Shown: positions 15,692 to 23,675 of the stretch, piece after piece
Layout of the letters: every line of letters starts with the position of its first letter
Position numbering within the stretch: position 1 is the stretch's first letter
NCBI GenBank assembly: GCA_964540815.1
Contig: CAZIOH010000025.1
Location: 1-64,000 of the forward strand
Origin: CAZIOH01 sp964540815
GTDB lineage: Bacteria > Myxococcota_A > Polyangia > Fen-1088
Length of the DNA stretch: 64,000 bases
Reading direction: 5' to 3'
Position numbers and translations under genes: made by a program
The notes under the pieces: generated by a model
Told to the model about the DNA's origin: nothing
Database searches by the model: none
Seen by the model: the letters and a program-made list of their open reading frames with translations, nothing else

Positions 15692-16864
15692 TTGGCCTCC
15701 AAACGATCCCCGGGGCGCGTGATGCGCGGCCACGGATTCGGCTCCCGCCCGCCTGGCCCGCCTCGACAATCGGAGCCCGACGCCACCCTGCTGGGCGCGC
15801 TCGAGCTTCTGCGCCAGCGGCGCGAACCCTACGCCACGTTGCAGGCGCAGATCGTCGGGGAGACCCTGGAGCGGTTCCCACCCCTGCCCGAAGGACCGAT
15901 CGTCGAGCTCGGCGCCGGGACCGGTCAGCTGCGCGAATGGCTTCCTCCGGCCCTGCGCGAGCGGCTGATCCACACCGACCCGTCCGATGCGGCCCTGCGC
16001 GTGCTGCGGGACCGATCGCCCCACGCCAGGACCCGCGTCGCTCCGGCGCACCGGTTGCCGTTCGACGACCGGAGCGTGGGCGCGATCGTCGGTCTCTGTG
16101 TGTTCGATGCGCTCCCGGACGCCGCCGCCGCCCGCGCCGAGCTTCGGCGGGTCCTCGCTCCAGGTGGCCGCTTCGTTCACTTCCTCGACATGGCGACCCT
16201 CCTCGAGGCCCCGTTCGCGAAGCTGGCGGCCTCTCGGCTCGTCCCCATCCCGAACGTCTTCGGAGATCCGGGTGACCACGAATGGCCCCTCGACATCGTC
16301 CTCCTGCAGGGCGCATGGATCGAGGGCTTGCTCCGGTTGTCGGGCGCTGTCGACCACCCGTTCGCGAGCGAGCTGCGGGCCTACTTCCGGAGCTTCCTCG
16401 CCGAGCCCTTCGACACGAACGCGGCCACCAGCGCCTTCAAGGTCCTGGCGTCTCACGGCGACCGGCGCCGCGCGCTCCTCGGCTTCCTCGAGCTGGCCGG
16501 GCGCGCGGCATTCGCTCAGGGGCTCCCCGCGATCGAGCCACTGCCGTTTCACTCCGGTCGCTACCTGCAGAGCGTGATGGAATCCGCGTTTCGCGGAGCG
16601 GACGACTTCGTCATCGAGCTCGACGAGATCGTGACCCGGGCGGGATGGCGCGCCCCATCCGTCCTGGTCCCCACCTCCCCCGCCGCGACGGGCAGCCCGC
16701 GCTACCAGAGCCTGTGTGTTGGGCATCAGCGGCTCCTCGAAGCGCCGCCGCGCCGCCTGCTCGACGCTTCGGCGCTGCGGCTGTTGGGTGACAGGACAGC
16801 ACCAACGTCGGACATTCTGATCGAGGTCGGGACGTTCGTCTTCGTGGCGCGGCGGACCGGCTGA
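15692..16864 (+). CDS. Class I SAM-dependent methyltransferase
   Basis: 390 residues from TTG 15692, or 380 from ATG 15722. Motif I is IVELGAGTGQLREWLP, motif II LIHTDPSDAALRVL, and the post-I segment AHRLPFDDRSVGAIVGLCVFDALPD leads to VLAPGGRFVHFLDM, the usual order of a Methyltransf_11-type fold. The C-terminal 180 residues are an unassigned, mostly helical extension. The substrate is unknown. TTG was preferred because TATATT lies exactly 6 nt before it and no Shine-Dalgarno precedes ATG 15722. It is divergent from the lipoprotein at 14460. Confidence 0.82.
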   Translation: MASKRSPGRVMRGHGFGSRPPGPPRQSEPDATLLGALELLRQRREPYATLQAQIVGETLERFPPLPEGPIVELGAGTGQLREWLPPALRERLIHTDPSDAALRVLRDRSPHARTRVAPAHRLPFDDRSVGAIVGLCVFDALPDAAAARAELRRVLAPGGRFVHFLDMATLLEAPFAKLAASRLVPIPNVFGDPGDHEWPLDIVLLQGAWIEGLLRLSGAVDHPFASELRAYFRSFLAEPFDTNAATSAFKVLASHGDRRRALLGFLELAGRAAFAQGLPAIEPLPFHSGRYLQSVMESAFRGADDFVIELDEIVTRAGWRAPSVLVPTSPAATGSPRYQSLCVGHQRLLEAPPRRLLDASALRLLGDRTAPTSDILIEVGTFVFVARRTG

Positions 16865-17027
16865 AAGAGCAGCTCGCCGTGCGTGGCACCACGTGTCAGC
16901 ATCACGCTGCCGGTTGATTTCCAATCCGATGACAAATGAAGGTCGACATGGCCCCAAAACCCACCGACACGCTACAGCCACATATGCCAGCCCATGTTGT
17001 ATCATCCAGCCTCCGACGCAAACGGTC

Positions 17028-17072
17028 GGCGTCAGCTCGAACGGCGTCAGGTCGGACAGTGTCAGCTCGGAC
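17028..17072. repeat. Three 15-bp direct repeats upstream of DUF1592 operon
   Basis: Units at 17028-17042, 17043-17057 and 17058-17072 follow GGCGTCAGSTCGRAC (third unit AGTGTCAGCTCGGAC). They end about 50 bp before the start of the DUF1592 gene, in a spacer (16865-17123) of lower GC than its surroundings with no other gene. The helical spacing of 15 bp could suit a regulator, or this is simple tandem duplication. Confidence 0.7.
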
Positions 17073-17123
17073 AAGATGCTGCGACATCCGTCTCGGCGCC
17101 GGAACATAAAGAAGAGGCCCCCT

Positions 17124-19019
17124 ATGAAGGTTGCAAGAATGCACTGGTTTCGTGGGTCGATGGTTCTCTGTTTCGCGGCAGGGATCGGCCTTTCGGCTTG
17201 TACCGGGTCCGCGAGCAACGTTCCCCCCGGTGCGCCCTCCGGAAACGGCGCCACCGGAACCGGCGGTAAGAGCCCCGGCGGGACCGGCAGTCCTGGCTCC
17301 GGGGGCGCATCCGGTCCCGGCGTCGGCGGCGGCTCCGTTGGATCTGGAACCGGCAGTGGTGGGAGCAGCACCGTGGGAAGTGGTGGCGGAACGACCGGCG
17401 CGGTGGTCTACCCGCCCGGGGGCCCCGGGCCGACGGCCCTCCCGATCCGCCGCCTGACGAACGCCGAGTACGCCCAGTCGATTCGCGATCTCTTCACGCA
17501 GCAGGTCAAGCCCGACGGCACGATCTACGGGGCCTTCGACGTGCCGGCGCCGAGCTTCATCCCCGACAACAAGGTCCTCGGGTTCCTCAACCTGTCGAGC
17601 TCGCAGAACGCGAGTCAGGTGCTCATGGAGCAGTACGAGGGGGCGGCACAGCTCGTCGCGATCGGCGACAACCAGACGCCCCAGATGTGGAAGGGGGTCA
17701 CCTCCGATCCCACGACCCTGACCGGTTGCAACGTCGCGACGAAGAGCGAGCTGGCCTGCGCGCAGCCCTACCTCTACGATCTGGCCAAGCGCGCCTACCG
17801 GCGCAACCTGACCGACACCGAGAAGACCGCGCTGTGGACGCTGTTCTCGAACCCGGCGGGTGGGGCCTACCCCGCGCGGCTGGCGATGGCGATCGAGGGG
17901 ATCCTGATCTCGCCGAACTTCATCTTCCGGCCCGAGCTCGGCGATGCCACCAAGACCATCAGCCCCGGGATCGTCTCGCTCACGCCCTGGGAGCTGGCGA
18001 ACCGGCTCTCCTTCTTCATCAATGGCTCGATCCCGGACGCCCCGCTCACCGCCTCGGCGGACTCGGGCGCCCTCTCGAACGTGGCCGAGGTCCGGGCCCA
18101 GGCGCAGCGCCTGCTCGCCATGCCCCGCTCGCAGACCAACCTGGTCAAGATGCACGAGGAGTGGCTGGGCATCGACACCATCAACGCGCTCACCAAGAAC
18201 AGCTCGGCCTTTCCGAACTTCACCTCGACGCTGGCCGCCGAGATGGGGCAGGAGACCCGGACGTTCATCCAGACGATCATGTTCACCCAGAACGGGACGT
18301 TCAACGACCTGCTGCTGTCGCCCTACACCTTCGGCAACAGCGACATCGCGAAGTTCTACGGGGTGACGGCCCCGTCGAGCGACCCGACGGTCTGGTCCAA
18401 GCTCGACCTCAACCCGGCCCAGCGCATGGGGCTCCTCACCCAGCCGTCCCTGATGGCGACGCTGGCCAAGGACTCCCCGGTGCAGGATCTCGGGACCGCG
18501 ATTCGCCGCGGCAAGTTCGTCTTGCAGCAGATCCTCTGCCGGTCCGTCCCCGAGCCCTCGGCGGCGCTCACCGCGACCTTCCAGCCCCTCGATCTCTCGG
18601 CCACCACCCGCGCTCAGGCCAAGACCCACGAGACCTCGCCGGTGTGCGCGGGGTGCCACACGGCGATCGACCCGCTCGGCCTGCCCTTCGAGAAGTACGA
18701 CATGGTCGGCCAGTGGCGCGAGATGGACAAGGGGATGGCCATCGATGTGAGCGGCCAGATCTTGGACGCCAACAACGCCAACCCGGTGGCCTTCAACGGC
18801 ATTCCGGATCTGGCCAAGCTGGTGGCCCAGATGCCGGAGACCCGCGCCTGTTACCTGCAGCAGTGGTTCCAGTTCGCGACCGGGAAGCTCATCGCGGCCC
18901 CCGATCAACCGTATCTCGACTGGCTCGCCTCCAACTTCACGCCCACCCAGAAGCTGGTCGACCTGGTGGTCAATCTCGTCACCAGCGATAGCTTCCGCCA
19001 ACTGAAGGTCGTCCAATGA
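17124..19019 (+). CDS. DUF1592-type cytochrome-like lipoprotein
   Basis: 631 residues. The signal peptide has lipobox GIGLSACTG (Cys about residue 25) and a Gly/Ser-rich linker of about 75 residues. Domains follow in the usual order: DUF1587 (RRLTNAEYAQSIRDLF), DUF1595 (YDLAKRAYRRNLTDTEK), DUF1592 (LTPWELANRLSFFINGS to SDIAKFYGV), DUF1588 (RMGLLTQPSLMATLAK), a CAGCH heme-type motif followed by DPLGLPFEKYD, and DUF1585 at the end. The single CxxCH suggests c-type heme or a relic of it. The ATG 17124 follows a GAAGAGG stretch. The gene overlaps DUF1552 by 4 bp (ATGA), so they are one operon. Confidence 0.9.
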   Translation: MKVARMHWFRGSMVLCFAAGIGLSACTGSASNVPPGAPSGNGATGTGGKSPGGTGSPGSGGASGPGVGGGSVGSGTGSGGSSTVGSGGGTTGAVVYPPGGPGPTALPIRRLTNAEYAQSIRDLFTQQVKPDGTIYGAFDVPAPSFIPDNKVLGFLNLSSSQNASQVLMEQYEGAAQLVAIGDNQTPQMWKGVTSDPTTLTGCNVATKSELACAQPYLYDLAKRAYRRNLTDTEKTALWTLFSNPAGGAYPARLAMAIEGILISPNFIFRPELGDATKTISPGIVSLTPWELANRLSFFINGSIPDAPLTASADSGALSNVAEVRAQAQRLLAMPRSQTNLVKMHEEWLGIDTINALTKNSSAFPNFTSTLAAEMGQETRTFIQTIMFTQNGTFNDLLLSPYTFGNSDIAKFYGVTAPSSDPTVWSKLDLNPAQRMGLLTQPSLMATLAKDSPVQDLGTAIRRGKFVLQQILCRSVPEPSAALTATFQPLDLSATTRAQAKTHETSPVCAGCHTAIDPLGLPFEKYDMVGQWREMDKGMAIDVSGQILDANNANPVAFNGIPDLAKLVAQMPETRACYLQQWFQFATGKLIAAPDQPYLDWLASNFTPTQKLVDLVVNLVTSDSFRQLKVVQ

Positions 19020-20764
19020 AACGCGAACAGAACATTGTGCGCAGCATCCCCCGCAGGCTGTCCCGTCGGACCATGCTTCGGGGGGCCGTCGGGGCCGGCG
19101 TCGCGCTCCCCTTCCTCGATGCCATGATGCCGAAGTCGAGCAAGGCCGCGGCGACCGCGGTCCCCAAGCGCTTCGGGGTCATGTTCAGCTCCTGCGGGAC
19201 CATCCCGGAGCTGTGGACCCCGGTGGGGGCCAACCCCTCGGTGGCGACGCCGTCCAAGACCAACCCGGCCATCTCGACCAACTTCACGCTCTCGCCGATC
19301 CTGCAGCCGCTCGCGGCCCTGCAGCAGAACATCGTGGTGCTCCGCGGCGTCAGCATGGAGTCGACCCAGGGGAAGTATGGCCCGATCGCCAACGTCCACG
19401 ACCAGGGGATGACCCACGGCTTGACCGCGATCCCGCTCGTGCAGGGGCCGAGCGGGGCGGGGCGCGCCAACCACTTCGTCGACGGCTCGGCCGGTGGGCC
19501 GTCCATCGACCAGCACATCGCCCAGGCCATCGGGAAGTCGACGCTGCTCCAGTCCCTCGAGCTCGGCGTCAACAGCAAGGACACCTTCCTCGAGCTGCTG
19601 GTCACCCAGATGTGCTACGGCAACGTGAACCAGAACGACACCAACCCCAAGGGCAAGCGGGCCATCGTGGTCCCGCCGGTCGACGATCCCGTGCAGATCT
19701 ACACCCGCCTCTTCGGGAGCGCGCAGCAGGGAACCGCCGCGCAGATGGTCGCTTCGCTCAACAACCGCAAGTCGGTGCTCGACTACGCGGTCGCGGACTA
19801 CAACGGCCTCATGTCCAAGGTGGGCGCCGACGATCGGTCGAAGCTGCAGCAGCACCTGGACTTCGTGCGACAGATCGAGACTCAGCTCACCATGCTGCTC
19901 ACCAACCCGACCAGCTGTCCGGGGTCGGCCAACATCATGCCGGTCTCGCCGGCGCGCCAGGCCTGCCTGCGCGATCAGACCTTGCGGACCGCCGCGCAGA
20001 TGGCGGCGGACAAGGCGGCCCAGGCCGCCGGGACCCTGCCGATCAACAACTGCGTCACCAACTACCCGCTCATCGGCAAGCTCCAGCTCGATCTCATGGC
20101 GCTGGCGTACTCCTGTGATCTCACGCGGGTCGCCAGCATGCAGTGGTCGACGGCCGAGAGCACCGTGGTGCACAGCTGGTTGCCAACCCCGCCGTTCCCG
20201 TACCTCAGCGCCCTGCCGGCCATCGCCTATGCGGGCACGCAGGAGCATCACATGCTCACGCACAACGACACGGTCGCGGTGTCGGCCCTGAACATGACCT
20301 ACAACCCGGACAACCCGGCGCTCATGACCTTGAACCAGAGCCAGGTCAACACGGTCCGCACGGATCTCAGCCACATCGACACCTGGTACGCGATGCAGTA
20401 CGCCTACCTGTGTTCGCAGCTCAAGGGCATCATGCAGCCGGATGGCACCACCTTGCTCGACAACACCCTGCTGTTCTGGACCTCCGAGCTCGGGGTCGGC
20501 GGGGTGCACAGCTACACCAACATCCCGTACGTGGTCGCCGGAGGGAGCGGCGTTGGCCTCAAGGGTGGACGCTTCATCGACTACCTGGGACCGACCGCCT
20601 ACCCACCGGGGCCGAACGCGATCCCCTACGGCGCGGGCCCGGCCCACAACAAGATGTTCGTGAGCTTCATGAACATGCTGGGCATCAACGAGAACACCTT
20701 CGGCATGACCGGCGCCGCCACCGGCGAGCAGGCGCTCTTCACCGGACCCCTGCCGGGTCTGTAA
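19016..20764 (+). CDS. DUF1552 domain protein, Tat-exported, paired with DUF1592
   Basis: 582 residues. The Tat signal is RRLSRRTMLRGAVGAGVALPFL (RRTML) at about residues 13-34. DUF1552 landmarks are FGVMFSSCGTIPELWTP, CDLTRVASMQWSTAES and LLFWTSELGVGG. It is about 130 residues longer than the solitary copy at 5119, through inserts around residues 120-200 and 290-345. Coupling by ATGA to DUF1592 is a recurrent arrangement in Myxococcota and Planctomycetota. A Tat-folded partner beside a heme-motif lipoprotein suggests a periplasmic redox or degradative complex; this is inference. Confidence 0.9.
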   Translation: MKREQNIVRSIPRRLSRRTMLRGAVGAGVALPFLDAMMPKSSKAAATAVPKRFGVMFSSCGTIPELWTPVGANPSVATPSKTNPAISTNFTLSPILQPLAALQQNIVVLRGVSMESTQGKYGPIANVHDQGMTHGLTAIPLVQGPSGAGRANHFVDGSAGGPSIDQHIAQAIGKSTLLQSLELGVNSKDTFLELLVTQMCYGNVNQNDTNPKGKRAIVVPPVDDPVQIYTRLFGSAQQGTAAQMVASLNNRKSVLDYAVADYNGLMSKVGADDRSKLQQHLDFVRQIETQLTMLLTNPTSCPGSANIMPVSPARQACLRDQTLRTAAQMAADKAAQAAGTLPINNCVTNYPLIGKLQLDLMALAYSCDLTRVASMQWSTAESTVVHSWLPTPPFPYLSALPAIAYAGTQEHHMLTHNDTVAVSALNMTYNPDNPALMTLNQSQVNTVRTDLSHIDTWYAMQYAYLCSQLKGIMQPDGTTLLDNTLLFWTSELGVGGVHSYTNIPYVVAGGSGVGLKGGRFIDYLGPTAYPPGPNAIPYGAGPAHNKMFVSFMNMLGINENTFGMTGAATGEQALFTGPLPGL

Positions 20765-20774
20765 CCAGTCGAGG

Positions 20775-20814
20775 GGCCTCCGGCCTCGGACCTCCGTGAG
20801 GTCTGTCGGAGGCC
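20775..20814. terminator. Nested two-stem terminator between convergent genes
   Basis: The outer stem is GGCCTCCG (20775-20782) with CGGAGGCC (20807-20814). The inner stem is GACCTC (20789-20794) with GAGGTC (20798-20803) around a 3-nt loop. Both are perfect, and the structure serves both directions. Confidence 0.7.
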
Positions 20815-20853
20815 GGCGACCGCACTCCGCCCGACCGCCCCCGCCCACCGGGT

Positions 20854-22083
20854 TTACTTGGTGGGCGGGTTGGCCGCGGGACAGCCGAGGCGCTGCAGGG
20901 AAACGCCGACGTCGTCGATCCACATGTCGTGCACGATCGACTGCTGGTAGTGCTCCCACCCGAGGAGCAGGGTGTCGTAGGTGGGGGCCAACCAGTCGCC
21001 GTTGGTGCCGTTGTCGAGGCAGCCGTCCCCGCGCTTGATGACGGTGAGGTCGGTGAGGGCCGTCCCGTCCAGCCAGAAGTCCGTCTCGTTGTTCGGCCCG
21101 TTGAACCGCCACTCCATGCAGGCCCAGCGCGCCTCCGGCATGAGGGTCGCCGAGTGTCGCCAGCAATCCGAGGCCACACCCTGGGTGTCGTAGCTCGCCA
21201 TCAGGCGCTTTTGAAGCTGGCCCCCGTAGCGCGAGAGCGCCCGGAAGTTCATGCCCGGAACGGGCCCCTCGGCCTGGATGTTGGTCCAGTGCACGCTGCC
21301 GGCGGGCGCCGCATTCAGCCAGATCATCATCCGGCCGTAGAACGCGTTGCCCGGGAGCGGAAAGACCGGAGGGCCCATGGTCGACAGGAACGCCCGGCGA
21401 TAGGTGCCGGTCCCTCCCGCGACCGTGACCCGGACGGCGTGGGTGCCGCTCCAGGCGCGGGTGGTGTCGACCACGACGGTGCCTTGATTGATGCTGGCGG
21501 TCCAGGGTCCTCCTGGCACCTGCCCCACCGGGTAGGACTCGAAGTCGTCGCACAGCAGGGCGCTGGTCGTGGTGCAGGCGCCCGCGCCGGCCGGATTGCC
21601 CGCCGCTCCGCCCTTCGCCCCAGCTCCCGCAGCGCCGCCACCGCCGCGGGCCCCGTTGCCCCCAGGGCCTGCGCCTCCCGTCGCAGAGGACGGACCGGTG
21701 CCGCCCGTTCCCGGAGCGACCACCGCGCCGCCGGATCCGGCCGCCCCGAACCCGGCCCCTCCTGCTCCTGCTCCTCCTGCTCCTCCGCCGGTGCTCGCCC
21801 CCACGCCACCGGTCTCGGCGCCCTCACCTGCTGCGCCTCGCCCACCCTGCGAGCCAGCCACGGGAGGCGTGGTCCCGCCTCCCGCTCCTCCGGAGCCCGT
21901 GATCATCCCCATCCCCGACGAACCCGCGGCGCCCCCCGACGCTCCGCCGCCGGTCCCCGCGGCGACCGAGGCTCCGCTCCCCCCCGAGCCGCCGGTTTCC
22001 TTGCCCGACTGGGTCGTGCATCCGCCCGCGACCAGCGAGGTCACGAGGCAACACGCGCGCAAGCTGCGCGCGATCCGCGACAT
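20854..22083 (-). CDS. Jelly-roll lipoprotein with Gly-rich linker (copy 2 of 4)
   Basis: 409 residues. The lipobox is TSLVAGGCTTQ (Cys about residue 20). The Gly/Ala/Thr/Pro linker spans about 150 residues. The domain opens CTTTSALLCDDFESYPVGQ and contains FPLPGNAFYGRMMIWLNA, ARWACMEWRFNGPNNETDFWLDG and DMWIDDVGVSLQRLGCPAA. FPLPxNAxYGRxM and WxCxEW are shared with copy 1, so the two are close paralogues. It is probably lipid-anchored with the domain held away from the membrane. A short spacer (22084-22242) lies upstream with no clear gene. Confidence 0.8.
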   Translation of the reverse strand: MSRIARSLRACCLVTSLVAGGCTTQSGKETGGSGGSGASVAAGTGGGASGGAAGSSGMGMITGSGGAGGGTTPPVAGSQGGRGAAGEGAETGGVGASTGGGAGGAGAGGAGFGAAGSGGAVVAPGTGGTGPSSATGGAGPGGNGARGGGGAAGAGAKGGAAGNPAGAGACTTTSALLCDDFESYPVGQVPGGPWTASINQGTVVVDTTRAWSGTHAVRVTVAGGTGTYRRAFLSTMGPPVFPLPGNAFYGRMMIWLNAAPAGSVHWTNIQAEGPVPGMNFRALSRYGGQLQKRLMASYDTQGVASDCWRHSATLMPEARWACMEWRFNGPNNETDFWLDGTALTDLTVIKRGDGCLDNGTNGDWLAPTYDTLLLGWEHYQQSIVHDMWIDDVGVSLQRLGCPAANPPTK

Positions 22084-22242
22084 CGGCAACGCGTGAGAGC
22101 TCAATCGGGGACATTCTCTCAGAAAATTGGATCGGCCGGCGCGGAATCGATGCCCCTGGTGAATATGCGGTCGTCTGCGTCGTTCATTCGGAGGATGGTC
22201 AGCGTGTGGTGATCTCGAGCCCAAGGATTCAAAGCAGCCGTC

Positions 22243-22569
22243 ATGCATGCAGTGAGATCGGATGTCGAGGAGGAGAGCCCGGATGGCTTCGGCCCGGTCG
22301 AAGCGCGGTTCTTCGAGGAGGGCGACGAGATGTCGCGACTGGCGGACCAGACCAGCCCGGCGGGCGGGCGGGCGGACGGGGGTCGAAGTCAGCCCCCGGC
22401 GCGACGCTCGCTCGGGCTCTGGGTGGTGGCCCTGGCGGTGATCGGATTGATCGCGCTCGGGATCTCGGTCTCGTACGCCCAGCCCCGGACTCAGAGCACC
22501 ACGCGCAGGCCGAGGACCGGGCCCTGCAAGACGCAGCCGGAGAGATCGGCGCAGAACGAGGCCGGATAG
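22243..22569 (+). CDS. Small single-pass membrane protein (doubtful)
   Basis: 108 residues from ATG 22243, or 79 from ATG 22330, which has GAGGAGGG eight bases upstream. An acidic N-terminus is followed by one transmembrane helix (SLGLWVVALAVIGLIALGISV) and a short Arg-rich tail. The last 79 bp overlap the convergent gene ending at 22491, and the tail there is probably antisense-driven sequence. No family was recognised. The TM helix and ribosome-binding site favour a real gene; the overlap argues for caution. Confidence 0.45.
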   Translation: MHAVRSDVEEESPDGFGPVEARFFEEGDEMSRLADQTSPAGGRADGGRSQPPARRSLGLWVVALAVIGLIALGISVSYAQPRTQSTTRRPRTGPCKTQPERSAQNEAG

Positions 22570-23183
22570 AGCTTCAAGAGCTCGTAGCCCACCTCGAGAC
22601 CAATGCCCCCCGAGACCATGTACACCAGGCTGGCGGCCCCGCCCACGCCCCAGCCGTCGGGATGATCGCCGAGGATCACCCGGCCCCAGCGCCCCGTGAG
22701 AGCCAGGGCGAGGGTGGTCGTCCGGACGGGCACCACCCGCAGCGTGGCCAGCACGAGACCGTAGGCCGGACCGAGATCGCCACCGCTGGCGTAGGTGATC
22801 TCGAGACCGGGCGCCAGTCCATCGACCACGAAGTCGCGGAAGCCGAGGCCGCCCAGAAAGCCCGAAACGGAGGAGTATCCGAGCGCGAGGGCCAGCTCGG
22901 CCGAGCCTCGATCTCCGTACCGTGGCGGCCCGACCGCCTCCCCGAACACCGGAGATGACGGGAAGGCCTGCGGGGCTGGCGGAGTGGGTGGGGGGGGAGC
23001 CGGTGGATACGTCGGCGAGGATGAAGGCGGCGCCAGCGGGACCGGAGGCGTTTCGTCCTGGCCAGCAGGCGGGGCCGGGACTTGCGCGAGGCAGACTCGG
23101 GCCCCGGCCGCCAGACCGGCAACGGCAACGGCCATGACGACGGCAACGACGCTCACCCGCGATGGCTGGATCTCCATTGGCAC
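22491..23183 (-). CDS. Exported protein with Pro-rich linker, outer-membrane-like
   Basis: 230 residues. A signal peptide (VVAVVMAVAVAGLAAGARVCLA) is followed by a Pro-rich segment (residues about 35-80) and then glycine/aromatic alternation (ALGYSSVSGFLGGLGFRDF, YGLVLATLRVVP, GLEVGYELLKLYP) that ends PVLGLRVVL, as in small outer-membrane barrels. Two Cys sit in the FCADLSGCVLQG loop. It starts 6 bp after the stop of the gene at 23190, so the two are probably one operon. Confidence 0.65.
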   Translation of the reverse strand: MPMEIQPSRVSVVAVVMAVAVAGLAAGARVCLAQVPAPPAGQDETPPVPLAPPSSSPTYPPAPPPPTPPAPQAFPSSPVFGEAVGPPRYGDRGSAELALALGYSSVSGFLGGLGFRDFVVDGLAPGLEITYASGGDLGPAYGLVLATLRVVPVRTTTLALALTGRWGRVILGDHPDGWGVGGAASLVYMVSGGIGLEVGYELLKLYPASFCADLSGCVLQGPVLGLRVVL

Positions 23184-23189
23184 GAGGGA

Positions 23190-23534
23190 CTATTCGGCGA
23201 GGTGGAGGCGGCCACCGATCCCGGCCGACGGCCCCACCACCGTGGCCCACACGACGACCGACCACCTGGTCCACCTGCGCTGGACCGCCTGGAACTGCTG
23301 CACGCTCTCCCAGCGGCGGTTGAGCCAGGCCCACGCGCTCCCCTTGGCACCGAGGACGAACATCGTCGCGAAGCTCACCAGCGGGACGGACATCAGCAAC
23401 GCCACGAAGGTTCGATTGCCGAGCCCCCAGATCCAGTTGAGCAGGAACGCGCCCCAGTCCCACCGGTTGATCTGGGGGGCACCACCGCGGCGGCTCCGTG
23501 TCCCGAGACTATTCTCGACTGCCATCATCTCCAT
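23190..23534 (-). CDS. Small membrane protein with WDWGAFLLNWIWGLGN motif
   Basis: 114 residues. The NRWDWGAFLLNWIWGLGNRTF stretch resembles a widespread class of small membrane proteins that open with a WxWGAFxLxWxW helix. Further hydrophobic segments are VALLMSVPLVSFATMFVLGA and WSVVVWATVVG, around WAWLNRRWESVQQFQAVQRRW. The function is unknown. It is the first gene of a probable pair with 22491. The spacer 23535-23675 holds no gene. Confidence 0.65.
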   Translation of the reverse strand: MEMMAVENSLGTRSRRGGAPQINRWDWGAFLLNWIWGLGNRTFVALLMSVPLVSFATMFVLGAKGSAWAWLNRRWESVQQFQAVQRRWTRWSVVVWATVVGPSAGIGGRLHLAE

Positions 23535-23675
23535 CGAGCTCCCCCTCCCAACAGAACGGCGCTGTCGTCATCGCGGGCTGCTTGCCCTCATCCCGTGTAG
23601 CACTTCTTGCGCAAAAGCTGAAGCCCGGCAAGCCGCGGCGGGCGGGGCGAAGCGGTCCGAGCCCGAGGGAGGTGG

